Made by a program: the position numbers and the translations under genes. Source: Chryseobacterium turcicum (GTDB taxonomy: Bacteria > Bacteroidota > Bacteroidia > Flavobacteriales > Weeksellaceae). Taken from it: DNA of 64,000 nt. This document shows positions 1 through 8,609 of the stretch, piece by piece (the first letter of the stretch is position 1; each line of letters begins with the position of its first letter). Location: positions 186,001-250,000 of the forward strand of contig NZ_JAJNAY010000001.1 in NCBI RefSeq assembly GCF_021010565.1, written 5' to 3'. The notes below the pieces were generated by a model. That model searched no databases. It worked only from the letters and a program-made list of their open reading frames with translations, and was not told where the DNA came from.

Positions 1-1
1 C

Positions 2-496
2 TCAAACATCGGAACAAGAGATATTAAAGACTTTGGTGACGGTGTAGGTTTTGGAACGAATGCTAAGAAAACCAGTTCAGACTCAAGAACGAGAAGTACG
101 ATTGAAAATGCACTTAAAAAAGCATTTGCTCCGGAATTCTTAAACAGAATTGATGATATTGTCATCTTCAACTCTCTTCAGAGAGCTGATATTTCTAAAA
201 TTATCGACATCGAATTGGGTAAATTGTATTCTAGACTTGAAAAACTAGGTTATAAAGTAGATTTAACTACCGAGGCCAAAGATTTCATCTCTGAGAAAGG
301 TTGGGACAAAGACTTTGGCGCAAGACCATTGAAGAGAGCTATCCAGAAGTATATTGAAGATTTATTGGCAGAAATGCTGGTTAACAAACAATTAACTGAA
401 GGTGAAACAGTAACTTTAGATGTAAATGAAGCTAAAGATGCCTTAGAAGGAAAAACTTCAAAGCCCAAAAAACCGGCTGAGAAGTCACAATCTTAA
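2..496 (+). CDS. clpC: ATP-dependent Clp protease ATP-binding subunit (ClpC type), C-terminal part
   Basis: Only the last ~164 codons are in the window; the gene enters from the left edge. Clp/Hsp100 chaperones unfold substrates and feed them to ClpP in the cytoplasm. The visible part begins at SNIGTRDIKDFG (end of the second AAA+ domain), continues through AFAPEFLNRIDDIVIF with the arginine-containing sensor segment, and ends in the D2-small domain with the sensor-2 motif GARPLKRAIQ. A lysine/serine-rich tail follows, ending in KPAEKSQS. The FLNRIDD and GARPLKR motifs are family hallmarks. ClpC rather than ClpB is inferred from the GVGFGTN stretch and the short tail; ClpB remains possible. 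Confidence 0.85.
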   Translation, partial: SNIGTRDIKDFGDGVGFGTNAKKTSSDSRTRSTIENALKKAFAPEFLNRIDDIVIFNSLQRADISKIIDIELGKLYSRLEKLGYKVDLTTEAKDFISEKGWDKDFGARPLKRAIQKYIEDLLAEMLVNKQLTEGETVTLDVNEAKDALEGKTSKPKKPAEKSQS

Positions 497-633
497 AATA
501 ATTAACTTATTATAAATGAAAGCATTGGGAATTTCCCGGTGCTTTTTGTTTTTATAACAATTCATTATGATAATTCACAACTGTTTGTATATTTGTATAA
601 ACCTTTAATAATCATAAAAATATAAAGTTGAAG

Positions 634-2421
634 ATGAGACCAAAAAATCTACTATTTATCTTATTCTCCTCAAGTCTTTTTGCACAGAGTTTTAATTACG
701 AAAGAGAATGGGCTACATATTTCGGAGGGACTAACACCTATCTTACAGGAATTTATGAAGACAACTCATCTAATATCTCCGCAGATGTCATCACTACTTA
801 TCTAAATCCTACCGGAGGAAGTACTCCTGTTTCATATTATAATCAGTTTGTAACTTCTGGAAATCAAACATATATAGGCAACAATCCTAATAATTTATAT
901 GGGAAATTTTCATCTCCAGGAAACCTTTTACAAGCAGAATATAAAATATATTATTTGCCCACATCAAGGCAAGCCACCTATTTTAGAGATAATCTTGGAA
1001 ACAGATATGATATTGAACATAACATTACTGCTTATACAGCACTTCCATCGGGAGTATGGCTACCCAACAATAACGAGTCAACTGATGTAATTTTTGCTAA
1101 ATACGACGCCAATAATAATCTTTTATGGAAAACCTACATTCCCGGCACCGGAGATTTTCACAATTTTGAAGTAGACAGCAACGGAAATATTTATATCGTA
1201 GGTTATACTAAATGGCAGACCTTGGCAGATTTTGGCACTTTTCAACCGGATTTTAAAACTGTTTATGATGCCTCTGGGATACTTTTATCCAATACCTATA
1301 TTCTAAAATTAAATCCTCAGGGTCAAAAATTATGGGCAACATACACGCCTTCCAGTTCAATAACCGGGATAACAGTTTACGAGAATAATCTTTATATTAT
1401 TGGAAACAATGATTTAAATACAACAGAAGCAACATTATCCACTCCCAACACTTTTCAAATTGCAAAAGCAGGACAGTTTATTTCAAAAATTGACGGAATG
1501 ACCGGACAAAGAATTTGGGGAACTTATTATGGTACACCAGGAAATATGATTGATGCAGGTCTTTCTGATATAAAAGCCGACGAAACTGGGGTATACGTAA
1601 CAGGAATGACTTTTGGTATAATGGGTGATAGTTATTATGCTACAGAAGGAGCCTATAAATCTCAGACAGCCGATGGCTTTGATATGTTTATTACAAAATT
1701 TAATCTTACAGGAAACAGAGTTTGGAGCACCTACATAGGAACTAATGGTTACGATTCTTACTCCGGAGACAGAGGACTTGATGTAAAAAACGGCAAATTG
1801 CTTTTTACAGGATTACATCAGGGAAATTATAATATTGCAACCGCTGGAGCTTTTATCAGCACAAAACCTAATCCCAATAGCGAGGATTTATTTTTTGGCA
1901 CTCTAGATACCAATACTGGAAATCCAGATTTTATTTCTTATTACGGAGGTACTACAACTAATCCTTTGGAAGGTGCTGATGTGAGGTGTAGCTTTTCAAA
2001 ATCATCCAACGGATTTTACCTGTATGGATCAACATATCGAAACAACGGTTTTACATCACCAAATGGTTATCAGCAGGGAATTATATATCCACAGGGAGTT
2101 ACAATGGGGCGTTCCGGATATGTTGCCAAGTTCAATCCAAAACTTCTCTCTACCTCTGAAGTAAATTCGTCTGAAGATTTTGTCCTCTATAACAATCCAA
2201 ATAACGGAAATTTCAGTTTAAAAGGCTCTGTATTAAATAAAGAACCACATATTATCAGTATTCACGATATGTCTGGAAGGTTAATTTATACTAGAACTTT
2301 TCAAAAAAGCAAAGAAGAGCATTTTAACCTTGAAAATCAACTTTCTAAAGGAAATTACATTCTATCAATAAAAAAGTCAGATAAAACTTTAGTAAAAAGC
2401 TTCAAATTAATAATTAAATAG
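634..2421 (+). CDS. T9SS-secreted beta-propeller (SBBP-type) protein, type A sorting domain
   Basis: A 595-residue exported protein starting at the ATG at 634; an in-frame TTG lies two codons upstream. The N-terminus (MRPKNLLFILFSSSLFAQS) is a signal peptide. The body holds repeated blocks of the type WATYFGG, WGTYYGT, WSTYIGT and ISYYGGT spaced 50-100 residues apart, the pattern of SBBP beta-propeller repeats. The last ~80 residues contain LYNNPNNGNFSL, a DMSGRLIYT-type turn and a short basic end (KSFKLIIK), which match the type A C-terminal domain recognised by the type IX secretion system. It is therefore predicted to be secreted or surface-anchored. It is clearly paralogous to 6440-8263. 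The substrate or partner is unknown. Confidence 0.88.
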   Translation: MRPKNLLFILFSSSLFAQSFNYEREWATYFGGTNTYLTGIYEDNSSNISADVITTYLNPTGGSTPVSYYNQFVTSGNQTYIGNNPNNLYGKFSSPGNLLQAEYKIYYLPTSRQATYFRDNLGNRYDIEHNITAYTALPSGVWLPNNNESTDVIFAKYDANNNLLWKTYIPGTGDFHNFEVDSNGNIYIVGYTKWQTLADFGTFQPDFKTVYDASGILLSNTYILKLNPQGQKLWATYTPSSSITGITVYENNLYIIGNNDLNTTEATLSTPNTFQIAKAGQFISKIDGMTGQRIWGTYYGTPGNMIDAGLSDIKADETGVYVTGMTFGIMGDSYYATEGAYKSQTADGFDMFITKFNLTGNRVWSTYIGTNGYDSYSGDRGLDVKNGKLLFTGLHQGNYNIATAGAFISTKPNPNSEDLFFGTLDTNTGNPDFISYYGGTTTNPLEGADVRCSFSKSSNGFYLYGSTYRNNGFTSPNGYQQGIIYPQGVTMGRSGYVAKFNPKLLSTSEVNSSEDFVLYNNPNNGNFSLKGSVLNKEPHIISIHDMSGRLIYTRTFQKSKEEHFNLENQLSKGNYILSIKKSDKTLVKSFKLIIK

Positions 2422-2428
2422 TAAAGCA

Positions 2429-2458
2429 AAAGCATCAGAAAAATCTGATGCTTTTTTT
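2429..2458. terminator. Bidirectional intrinsic terminator
   Basis: AGCATCAGA, a 4-base loop and TCTGATGCT, followed by seven T on the + strand and preceded by an A-rich run for the - strand. It separates the convergent genes 634-2421 and 2470-2997. Confidence 0.8.
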
Positions 2459-2469
2459 ATTTAAATCTA

Positions 2470-2997
2470 TTAAAGTCCCACCACAAAACCTACACTAGGA
2501 ATTAATCCGCCAGAAAAAACACTGCTGTTTTCTTTATACAAGACATTGTACATCAAACCAATTTGCATGAAAGAATTATTCCCGATTTGCTGCATATAAC
2601 CACCACCTAAATACAAGGCAGTTTCCTGCTGATTATTTTTGTAATCGTAATATTTATCTTCATAATTGATGAAAAAATGCTGCATGCTTCCACTTACATA
2701 GAAAGACCTTGCAAAATAATAATTTACAAAAGGGCCAAAACCAAACATCGTAGACTTATAAAAATCTGACGTTTGCCATGATACACTTCCTACCAAACCG
2801 GCTTCTAAATCGTTTGTTAAGCGATACCCGACTCTTGGAGCAACTTGTAGATTAAAGTAAGAATTGCTTCCAAAACCTACGCCTAAACCGCCTCCGAAAG
2901 TCCATTTATTGGGTTCAGCGGTTGGTTTTCCTACTGCAATTTGAGAAAATGATAATCCGGAAATAAGAATCATTGAAGAAATAAATAGCTTTTTCAT
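2470..2997 (-). CDS. Outer membrane beta-barrel protein (opacity-like)
   Basis: A 175-residue protein with a signal peptide (MKKLFISSMILISGLSFSQ). It is followed by alternating hydrophobic/polar strands such as WTFGGGLGVGFGSNSYFNLQ, APRVGYRLTNDLEAGLVG and GPFVNYYFARSFYVSGSMQH, ending in a strand with PSVGFVVGL. The glycine- and aromatic-rich strands and small size match 8-stranded OmpX/OmpW-like barrels that are abundant in Flavobacteriia. It stands alone, convergent with the T9SS gene and divergent from mnmA. Porin-like or structural function is inferred only. Confidence 0.75.
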   Translation of the reverse strand: MKKLFISSMILISGLSFSQIAVGKPTAEPNKWTFGGGLGVGFGSNSYFNLQVAPRVGYRLTNDLEAGLVGSVSWQTSDFYKSTMFGFGPFVNYYFARSFYVSGSMQHFFINYEDKYYDYKNNQQETALYLGGGYMQQIGNNSFMQIGLMYNVLYKENSSVFSGGLIPSVGFVVGL

Positions 2998-3100
2998 ATT
3001 AAATATTTTTTTTTGTGAAATTTATCAAATATCATTTTGGTGATACTATCGTTTTTATCGATGTATAAAATTATCATTTTTTTTGTGAATAGTATTATTG

Positions 3101-3108
3101 TAATTTTG
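3101..3108 (+). promoter_or_regulatory. Bacteroidetes-type -7 element upstream of mnmA
   Basis: TAATTTTG fits TAnnTTTG. A TTTG lies upstream at 3082-3085, but the spacing (15) is shorter than the usual ~19, so the -33 call is weak. The leader downstream contains a small inverted repeat (AACTC...GAGTT). Confidence 0.4.
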
Positions 3109-3155
3109 CCGCTCAACTAAGAACTCCCGTTAAGAGTTTCGTAAAATTGAAATAT

Positions 3156-4343
3156 ATGAAAGTAGTAGTAGGCCTCTCTGGAGGTGTAGATTCGAGTGTT
3201 ACCGCATATTTGCTACAACAGCAAGGTCATGAAGTAGTCGCTCTTTTTATGAGAAACTGGAACGACGCATCGGTAACTTTAGAAGATGAATGTCCGTGGA
3301 TTGAGGATAGTAATGATGCTTTAATGGTTGCTCAAAAACTGGGAATTCCTTTTCAGGTAATCGATATGAGCGAGCTTTATAAAGAACGTATCGTTGATTA
3401 TATGTTTGAAGAATATCAGAAAGGAAGAACTCCAAATCCTGATGTTTTGTGCAACAGAGAGGTAAAATTTGATGTTTTTATGAAGACGGCAATGTCTTTA
3501 GGTGCCGATAAAGTGGCTACAGGACATTACGCAAGAGTAGATTCTACTTTTGACGAAAACGGAAAAGAAATCTTTCATTTGTTAGCAGGAAAAGACAATA
3601 ATAAAGATCAGTCGTATTTTCTTTGTCAGCTGAATCAGGAACAATTATCTAAAGCCTTGTTTCCTATTGGTGAACTGACGAAGCCTGAAGTAAGAGAAAT
3701 TGCTCGAGAAATGGAATTGGTAACCGCTGATAAAAAAGATTCTCAGGGACTTTGTTTTATCGGAAAAGTAAGCCTTCCACAGTTTTTACAACAACAATTG
3801 GTTCCTAAAGAAGGTGAAATTGTAGAAATTTTCAAAGACTCTCCCCTTTTCGCAGCAGAAACTCCAAGTTTTTCAACTAAAGAAGAAGAATTAGAATTTT
3901 TAAGCCAGAAAATCAATTATAAAAAAGCCGACGGAAAAGTGATTGGAAAGCATCAAGGTGCCCAATTTTTCACAATCGGACAAAGTAAAGGGCTAGGAAT
4001 CGGCGGACATAAAGAAAGTTGTTTTATCGTATCGAGAGACATGGAAAACAATATTATTTTCGTTGGTGAAGGTCACAGCTTCCCAGGATTGCATAAAAAA
4101 GCGCTGAAAATTGATAATTCTGAACTGCATTGGGTACGTGAAGATCTAAGATTAAAAAATGGTGAATCGATGGAAGTAATGGCGAGATTCCGTTACAGAC
4201 AAGAGCTTCAGAAAGCAACGATTTATCAGTTTGAAAATAGTTTTTTTGTAGAATTTGAGAAGCCTCAATCTGCGATTGCAGAAGGACAGTTTGCAGCTTG
4301 GTATATCGATGAAGAACTTTTAGGAAGCGGCGTGATTTCGTAA
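3156..4343 (+). CDS. mnmA: tRNA-specific 2-thiouridylase MnmA
   Basis: Catalyses ATP-dependent 2-thiolation of wobble uridine 34 in tRNA-Lys/Glu/Gln in the cytoplasm. The PP-loop [10 protein letters not shown] lies at the N-terminus. The two catalytic cysteines are in [12 protein letters not shown] (~residue 100) and [10 protein letters not shown] (~residue 203), and the C-terminal barrel begins around [13 protein letters not shown]. The product is 395 residues from the ATG at 3156; a TTG three codons upstream is in frame but less likely. Compared with E. coli MnmA (368) there is an extra acidic segment of roughly 25 residues between the second cysteine motif and GKHQGAQFF, probably a lineage insertion. 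mnmG, the other U34-modifying enzyme, is at 33396. Confidence 0.96.
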   Translation: MKVVVGLSGGVDSSVTAYLLQQQGHEVVALFMRNWNDASVTLEDECPWIEDSNDALMVAQKLGIPFQVIDMSELYKERIVDYMFEEYQKGRTPNPDVLCNREVKFDVFMKTAMSLGADKVATGHYARVDSTFDENGKEIFHLLAGKDNNKDQSYFLCQLNQEQLSKALFPIGELTKPEVREIAREMELVTADKKDSQGLCFIGKVSLPQFLQQQLVPKEGEIVEIFKDSPLFAAETPSFSTKEEELEFLSQKINYKKADGKVIGKHQGAQFFTIGQSKGLGIGGHKESCFIVSRDMENNIIFVGEGHSFPGLHKKALKIDNSELHWVREDLRLKNGESMEVMARFRYRQELQKATIYQFENSFFVEFEKPQSAIAEGQFAAWYIDEELLGSGVIS

Positions 4344-4368
4344 TTTAGTCCTGAATTTTAAGATATTA

Positions 4369-4497
4369 TTTTTAACGCAAAGATTTTAATTTTTAAGCTT
4401 ATTATTTTAAAGAGCAAAAAGTGGCGACAGGTCGCTGATGAAGCTTGAATAAAACGAGTGCCTTATAAAAAAGGACATTATTTGTCAAAATCAAACT
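4369..4497. repeat. Candidate dispersed non-coding repeat
   Basis: The spacer after mnmA contains TTAACGCAAAGATTTT and a GCGACAGGTCGC inverted repeat. The TTAACGCAAAG word recurs at 10852 in another spacer. It looks like a fragment of a dispersed intergenic repeat, but with only partial copies in the window this is weakly supported. Confidence 0.3.
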
Positions 4498-4569
4498 TTG
4501 GAAAAGTTTTTTGTAACATATTTCAGATTATACTACTTACTCAGTATAAAACAATTAAAAATATACATT

Positions 4570-4773
4570 ATGAAAACGACTTTAAAAAATCAGTATGCTT
4601 ACGTTAATCAAATTTTAATCGCAGTAGTATCTGCAACTTTAGGCTACAACCTTTATCAGGAAATTGTACATCCCGAAAATTCAAGATTAACATTAAGTAT
4701 TATCTTGGTAGTTTTAACTTATATTATGGTTGAAAAATACGGTTATAAACCAGAAAAGGAAATTCAGAAATAA
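4570..4773 (+). CDS. Small two-helix membrane protein, unknown function
   Basis: A 67-residue product from the ATG at 4570. A longer frame starts at a TTG at 4498 but its extra N-terminus looks random. Two hydrophobic segments are visible: one around QILIAVVSATLGYNLY and one at LTLSIILVVLTYIMV. A short polar loop (HPENSR) separates them and the tail is charged (KPEKEIQK). It is followed directly by a strong terminator, so it is probably a single-gene transcript. I do not recognise a named family. Confidence 0.6.
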   Translation: MKTTLKNQYAYVNQILIAVVSATLGYNLYQEIVHPENSRLTLSIILVVLTYIMVEKYGYKPEKEIQK

Positions 4774-4781
4774 TGATAAAT

Positions 4782-4817
4782 ATAGAGGTTTGAAGAGATT
4801 CAAACCTCTATTATTTT
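4782..4817. terminator. Bidirectional terminator
   Basis: A perfect 13-bp stem (ATAGAGGTTTGAA / TTCAAACCTCTAT) with a GAGA loop, followed by T-rich sequence. It ends the small membrane gene and the convergent LytTR regulator operon. Confidence 0.8.
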
Positions 4818-4829
4818 TAATTCTCCTCA

Positions 4830-5573
4830 TTAATTAACCAGCCATTCTTTAAAATCTTTTACCCTTTCACGACTCACCGTAATTTCTTCTTTTGGCTGAA
4901 AATTGAGCTCCACTTTATAATTGGGTGACGTATGAATATTTTTAATGTAATCTGAATTCACAATAAACTGCCTGTTGACACGGAAAAACTTCTTATCATC
5001 AAGCACATCAGTCAATTCATCTAAAGTAAATTCTGAAGAATAAACCCGATCCTGAGTCTGCAGATAAACAATTTTATTTTCACTGAAAAAGCAGCTTATT
5101 TCTGGTGTTTGTACAATTTTTAGATTATAACCAATCTTTACCAAAATTCTCGAAAGTATTGTTTTTTCCTTTTTTATTAATTGCTTAATTTCTTGTGAAT
5201 TCACCAACAGATCTGAAGGTAAAAATGATTTGAATTTTTCGATTGCTCCGGCAAGATCTTCTTCCATAATAGGTTTTAAAAGATAATCAATACTGTTGAG
5301 TTTAAAAGCCTTCAATGTGTACTGATCAAACGCCGTGGTATAAATAATAAAAGCTTTAGTAGAAACTTTCTCAAAAATATCAAACGATAGACCATCTCCC
5401 AAGACAATGTCTGAAAAAATAAGTTGCGGATGCTCATTTTCTGCAAACCAATTCACCGCTTCTTCTACAGATTCAAGGTTGGCAACCAATTGCAAATCAG
5501 GAAAAAGACTCAACATTCTTTCCAGTTTTCTTGCTGCCGGTTTTTCGTCTTCGATGATGACTGTTTTAATCAT
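4830..5573 (-). CDS. LytTR-family DNA-binding response regulator
   Basis: A 247-residue response regulator. The N-terminal receiver domain (residues ~1-120) shows the acidic pair in IIEDEKPAA, the phospho-acceptor aspartate in FSDIVLGDG, a threonine in YTTAFD and the conserved lysine in YLLKPI. The C-terminal LytTR domain (~150-245) contains FFSENKIVYLQT, LDELTDVL, FFRVNRQFIVN and VSRERVKDFKEWL. It is the expected partner of the LytS-like kinase at 8610-9923, with the small 2TM genes lying between them on the same strand. Target promoters are unknown. Confidence 0.92.
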   Translation of the reverse strand: MIKTVIIEDEKPAARKLERMLSLFPDLQLVANLESVEEAVNWFAENEHPQLIFSDIVLGDGLSFDIFEKVSTKAFIIYTTAFDQYTLKAFKLNSIDYLLKPIMEEDLAGAIEKFKSFLPSDLLVNSQEIKQLIKKEKTILSRILVKIGYNLKIVQTPEISCFFSENKIVYLQTQDRVYSSEFTLDELTDVLDDKKFFRVNRQFIVNSDYIKNIHTSPNYKVELNFQPKEEITVSRERVKDFKEWLVN

Positions 5574-5637
5574 TTTTTGGTTTTAGTTTAATTTTAAATA
5601 AAAATAATTAAATCTTTCCTTTATCACAAAAGGGATG

Positions 5638-5937
5638 TTAAAAATCTACTGGTTTTTTATTTTTTCTAAGTTCTTCTTCCATAATTTTATTTTCCCATTC
5701 AGCATCAAAAGCAAAAAGATTAACCGCTTTTATGCCTAAAATGATTGCCCAAATAATCAGAATAATTGATACATGAAAAACATGATCTGTTCCCGAATAT
5801 TTTATAAAATGTCTGATAGTAATAAATCCGGAAACGATAAAAAACCACATACAGTTTTTATAAAATGATTTTAAATCTTTCACTCTTTTTTGTGCGCTAT
5901 TATAGTCCATTTTATTAATTTTCAAAGGGTTAATCAC
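5638..5937 (-). CDS. 2TM domain-containing protein
   Basis: A small protein with the 2TM signature: an amphipathic AQKRVKDLKSFYKN start, two hydrophobic helices (WFFIVSGFITI and HVSIILIIWAIILGIKAV) and a WENKIMEEELRK cytoplasmic tail. The longest frame begins at a GTG at 5937 that overlaps the upstream gene's TGA, suggesting translational coupling. That start gives the same ~11-residue lead as the paralogues at 5934-6230 and 8305-8604. The ATG at 5910 (90 residues) is the alternative. It lies in the same transcription unit as the LytTR regulator and is probably an accessory to the kinase. Confidence 0.75.
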   Translation of the reverse strand: MINPLKINKMDYNSAQKRVKDLKSFYKNCMWFFIVSGFITIRHFIKYSGTDHVFHVSIILIIWAIILGIKAVNLFAFDAEWENKIMEEELRKNKKPVDF

Positions 5938-6230
5938 AATGATTTCAAGTTTTTTCTATCCTCCTCCATCAATTCTTGTATTTTTTTCTCTTCCCAATTT
6001 TTACCGATTCCAAAAGTGTTTACTGCATGGATGGTAAGCCCCAAACCCCATCCCAACATTGGCCAGTAAAACCATAAATATTCAGGTGATGTTAAAAGAT
6101 TTACAATCAATAAAAAAGGAATAACCATACAATAAGAAGTAAGATTACCATAGAAACCTTTTAGATCTTTTACTCTTTTTGCTGCTTTTCTGTACGCTAA
6201 ATTTTCTTTGTTTAATGATAAATTTTCCAT
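5934..6230 (-). CDS. 2TM domain-containing protein
   Basis: A 98-residue protein with AAKRVKDLKGFYGNLTSYC, a first membrane helix (MVIPFLLIVNLL), a WFYWPMLGWGLGLTIHAV second helix and a NWEEKKIQELMEED tail. It is strikingly similar to the C-terminal domain of the histidine kinase at 8610-9923 (FYGNLISYCTVIPFLIFVN and WFWWPLLGWGVGVASHA there). It overlaps the next 2TM gene by a few bases. 2TM domains often accompany LytS/LytTR systems in Bacteroidetes; their biochemical role is not established. Confidence 0.82.
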   Translation of the reverse strand: MENLSLNKENLAYRKAAKRVKDLKGFYGNLTSYCMVIPFLLIVNLLTSPEYLWFYWPMLGWGLGLTIHAVNTFGIGKNWEEKKIQELMEEDRKNLKSL

Positions 6231-6439
6231 GATTTTTTATTTTTTAAATTAATATTTATTTGTTTTCTTGAGACAAATGTAGAACAGATTACTGCATCAA
6301 ATCAATTTAATATGACCGAGCTGTAGAATTTAATAACTGAACTGTAAAAATGAAATATGAACAGATTAATAAACAAAAATTATTAAATCACATTTAGAAG
6401 ATTTTTATATATTTACACCACCATCAAACGAGAATATAT

Positions 6440-8263
6440 ATGAAACAAACATTACTAAAAATAACCAGTATTTTATTATTTACAATTTCATTAAATTCAG
6501 TTTCAGCACAGGAATACGAAAGAATTTGGGGAACGTATTTTGGTCCTGCAGGTAGTGATATTACAGGGGATTATGCTCCTCAGGGAATTATTCTCGATTC
6601 TCAAAAAAATATGCACTTAAAAGGGGATGTTTTCTCTAATAGTCAATATACTGCTTCTTACTATAATCAATTTGTTATTGCCGGAGGTGGAAATTATTAT
6701 ACCTCAACAAACCAAATAAATAATGGTTTTAGTACCCGAATTACACCTACAGGAGCGGTTGATTATTTTGGTTATCATGCTTACCATGCCACTGCATTTA
6801 ATCAGGACCTCGAATTATTAATGGCAATTGACAATCAAGACAACAAAGTTTACAGATATTTGGGAGCTTCAACATCTACTATCAATCCAACAACAGGTAC
6901 ATGGTTACAGTCAAATCCTCAAACGTCTTTGAAGCAAATGCTCGTGAAAAAATCACCCAACGGATCGATACTCTGGGCAACATATTTACCTGATGATACT
7001 TTCTATGCTAATGTGATAACAGATTCTGCCGGAAATATTTACATTACAGGATCAACCATTCAGCAAAATATAAGCACACCGGGTGTTTTTCAGGAAGATT
7101 TTGATGTAATTTATTCTCAAGGAAATATTCAGAGAAATTATTATTTAACTAAACTAAATTCAAATGGAGAGCTCATCTGGTCAACCTATTTTCCTACCGG
7201 AATCATTTCTATGAAGTATTATGACGGTGCACTGTACATGATAACAACAACCAATACCAATCAATCACTCAATACAATAGCTACTACAGGAGCATTTCAA
7301 ACAAATACTTCAACTTTTTCTATCACAAAAATAAACGCTCACAACGGACAAAGAGTATGGGGAACGTATTATGGTCCTTCAATAGGAACATCTCTTAGTT
7401 TTTTATATGATTTGTCTGTAAATGAAACGGGAATCTATATTGCAGGTACCGATTATAATTGGAACAACTCCCATTTTTTTGCAACACAGAATGCTTATAA
7501 AACACAGGTAACAGGTGGTTCAGATTTATTTCTTTCTAAATTTTCGCATAATGGAAATAGAGTTTGGAGTACTTATTTTGGAGGAAATGGTGATGATTTA
7601 AATATTTTCGATAAAGTAATTGATCTCAACGGACATGAAATATTCATCTCAGGAATTACAATGGGATCAACAGATAATATTGCTACTCCGGGATCTTATC
7701 AAAGCGCGCCTCAAAGTTTAGCCAGTAATATGACCAATAATTTCTTTGCTAAATTTAATTCTTCAGGAAATTTAGATTGGTGTTCTTACTATGGGGGAAG
7801 TTCAACAAATACTCCTTATCTGAAATCTATCAATGTAAAATATGATAATAATTCTTTGTTTCTTTTCGGAAATACCAATTCTAACGTTGGCTATACAACA
7901 GAAGGAGCTTTTATGCCCTATAGAAACCCAAGTACAACAACAGAAAACACAGGCTATATTGCAAGATTAAATAATAAAAACGAGCTATCTCTTGAAGAAT
8001 CGAATACTAAAAAAGACTTGATTTTGTACAACAATCCAAATAACGGAAAATTTAGTATTTCCGGAAGTATCTTACACAATGAATCATGCTCCATCGCAAT
8101 TTATGATATGTCTGGAAAGCTTATCGTTAAAACGAATTTGGACCGTAAAAAAGAACACCAATTTGATTTACAAAGTCTTTTAACCTCAGGAAATTATTTA
8201 GTACAAGTGAATAATCAAAAAGGAGAAAAACTCCAAGTATTCAAAATGACCGTAAAAAAGTAA
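6440..8263 (+). CDS. T9SS-secreted beta-propeller (SBBP-type) protein, type A sorting domain
   Basis: A 607-residue paralogue of 634-2421. It has a signal peptide (MKQTLLKITSILLFTISLNS...VSAQ) and the same WGTYFGP, WATYLPD, WGTYYGP, WSTYFGG and CSYYGGS blocks. The C-terminal domain again carries LYNNPNNGKFSISGS, YDMSGKLIVKT and a basic tail. It is predicted to be exported by the Sec and type IX systems. It lies on the + strand between the kinase/2TM and 2TM/regulator halves of a - strand two-component locus, which suggests a later insertion there. The duplicate 4 kb upstream is the obvious possible source. Confidence 0.88.
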   Translation: MKQTLLKITSILLFTISLNSVSAQEYERIWGTYFGPAGSDITGDYAPQGIILDSQKNMHLKGDVFSNSQYTASYYNQFVIAGGGNYYTSTNQINNGFSTRITPTGAVDYFGYHAYHATAFNQDLELLMAIDNQDNKVYRYLGASTSTINPTTGTWLQSNPQTSLKQMLVKKSPNGSILWATYLPDDTFYANVITDSAGNIYITGSTIQQNISTPGVFQEDFDVIYSQGNIQRNYYLTKLNSNGELIWSTYFPTGIISMKYYDGALYMITTTNTNQSLNTIATTGAFQTNTSTFSITKINAHNGQRVWGTYYGPSIGTSLSFLYDLSVNETGIYIAGTDYNWNNSHFFATQNAYKTQVTGGSDLFLSKFSHNGNRVWSTYFGGNGDDLNIFDKVIDLNGHEIFISGITMGSTDNIATPGSYQSAPQSLASNMTNNFFAKFNSSGNLDWCSYYGGSSTNTPYLKSINVKYDNNSLFLFGNTNSNVGYTTEGAFMPYRNPSTTTENTGYIARLNNKNELSLEESNTKKDLILYNNPNNGKFSISGSILHNESCSIAIYDMSGKLIVKTNLDRKKEHQFDLQSLLTSGNYLVQVNNQKGEKLQVFKMTVKK

Positions 8264-8276
8264 TTTAATGACTAAA

Positions 8277-8304
8277 AAAGCCAGCATTTTTCAATGCTGG
8301 CTTT
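8277..8304. terminator. Bidirectional terminator
   Basis: A perfect 12-bp stem (AAAGCCAGCATT / AATGCTGGCTTT) with a TTTC loop, between the convergent genes 6440-8263 and 8305-8604. The right arm ends immediately before the 2TM gene's stop codon. Confidence 0.78.
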
Positions 8305-8604
8305 CTATTTATTTTTATCCATTAACTCTTTGATTTTCTTTTCTTCCCATTTTTTGGCAAAGTTAAATCTGGGCAGAAAAACAAATAATGCATGAGCCAA
8401 AAGACCTACACCCCAAAATGCAGCTGTAATGAAATTTTTAAACTGAAAATAACTCTCATTTGGTTTTAAATTAATGTAATTATAATAAACAATCAAAAGG
8501 TTTACAGCTACATAAGAAAATAAATGTCCGTAGAAACCCCTCAATCTTTCTACCTGTCTTTTTGCCTGTTGATAATTGATATCATTTTCGTCAAATTTTT
8601 CCAT
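8305..8604 (-). CDS. 2TM domain-containing protein
   Basis: A 99-residue protein with QAKRQVERLRGFYGHLFSY, a helix (VAVNLLIVYYNY), a second hydrophobic segment (FITAAFWGVGLLAHALFVF) and a KKWEEKKIKELMDKNK tail, the standard 2TM layout. It starts five bases after the kinase gene at 8610-9923 and is very likely co-transcribed with it. This is one of four 2TM domains in 4.3 kb, counting the one fused to the kinase. A structural or signal-modulating role for the kinase is an inference from context. Confidence 0.82.
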   Translation of the reverse strand: MEKFDENDINYQQAKRQVERLRGFYGHLFSYVAVNLLIVYYNYINLKPNESYFQFKNFITAAFWGVGLLAHALFVFLPRFNFAKKWEEKKIKELMDKNK

Positions 8605-8609
8605 TGTTT

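Noticed and set aside
899..1090. Overlapping 63-residue frame inside the first T9SS gene
   Set aside because: It lies entirely within a well-supported gene in another frame and its product has no recognisable features.
4369..4400. Additional operator of the Nudix regulator (AACGCAAAG)
   Set aside because: The AACGCAA half is present but GTGT is absent at the required distance; the same holds for 10852 and 45934, so these look like repeat fragments or chance.
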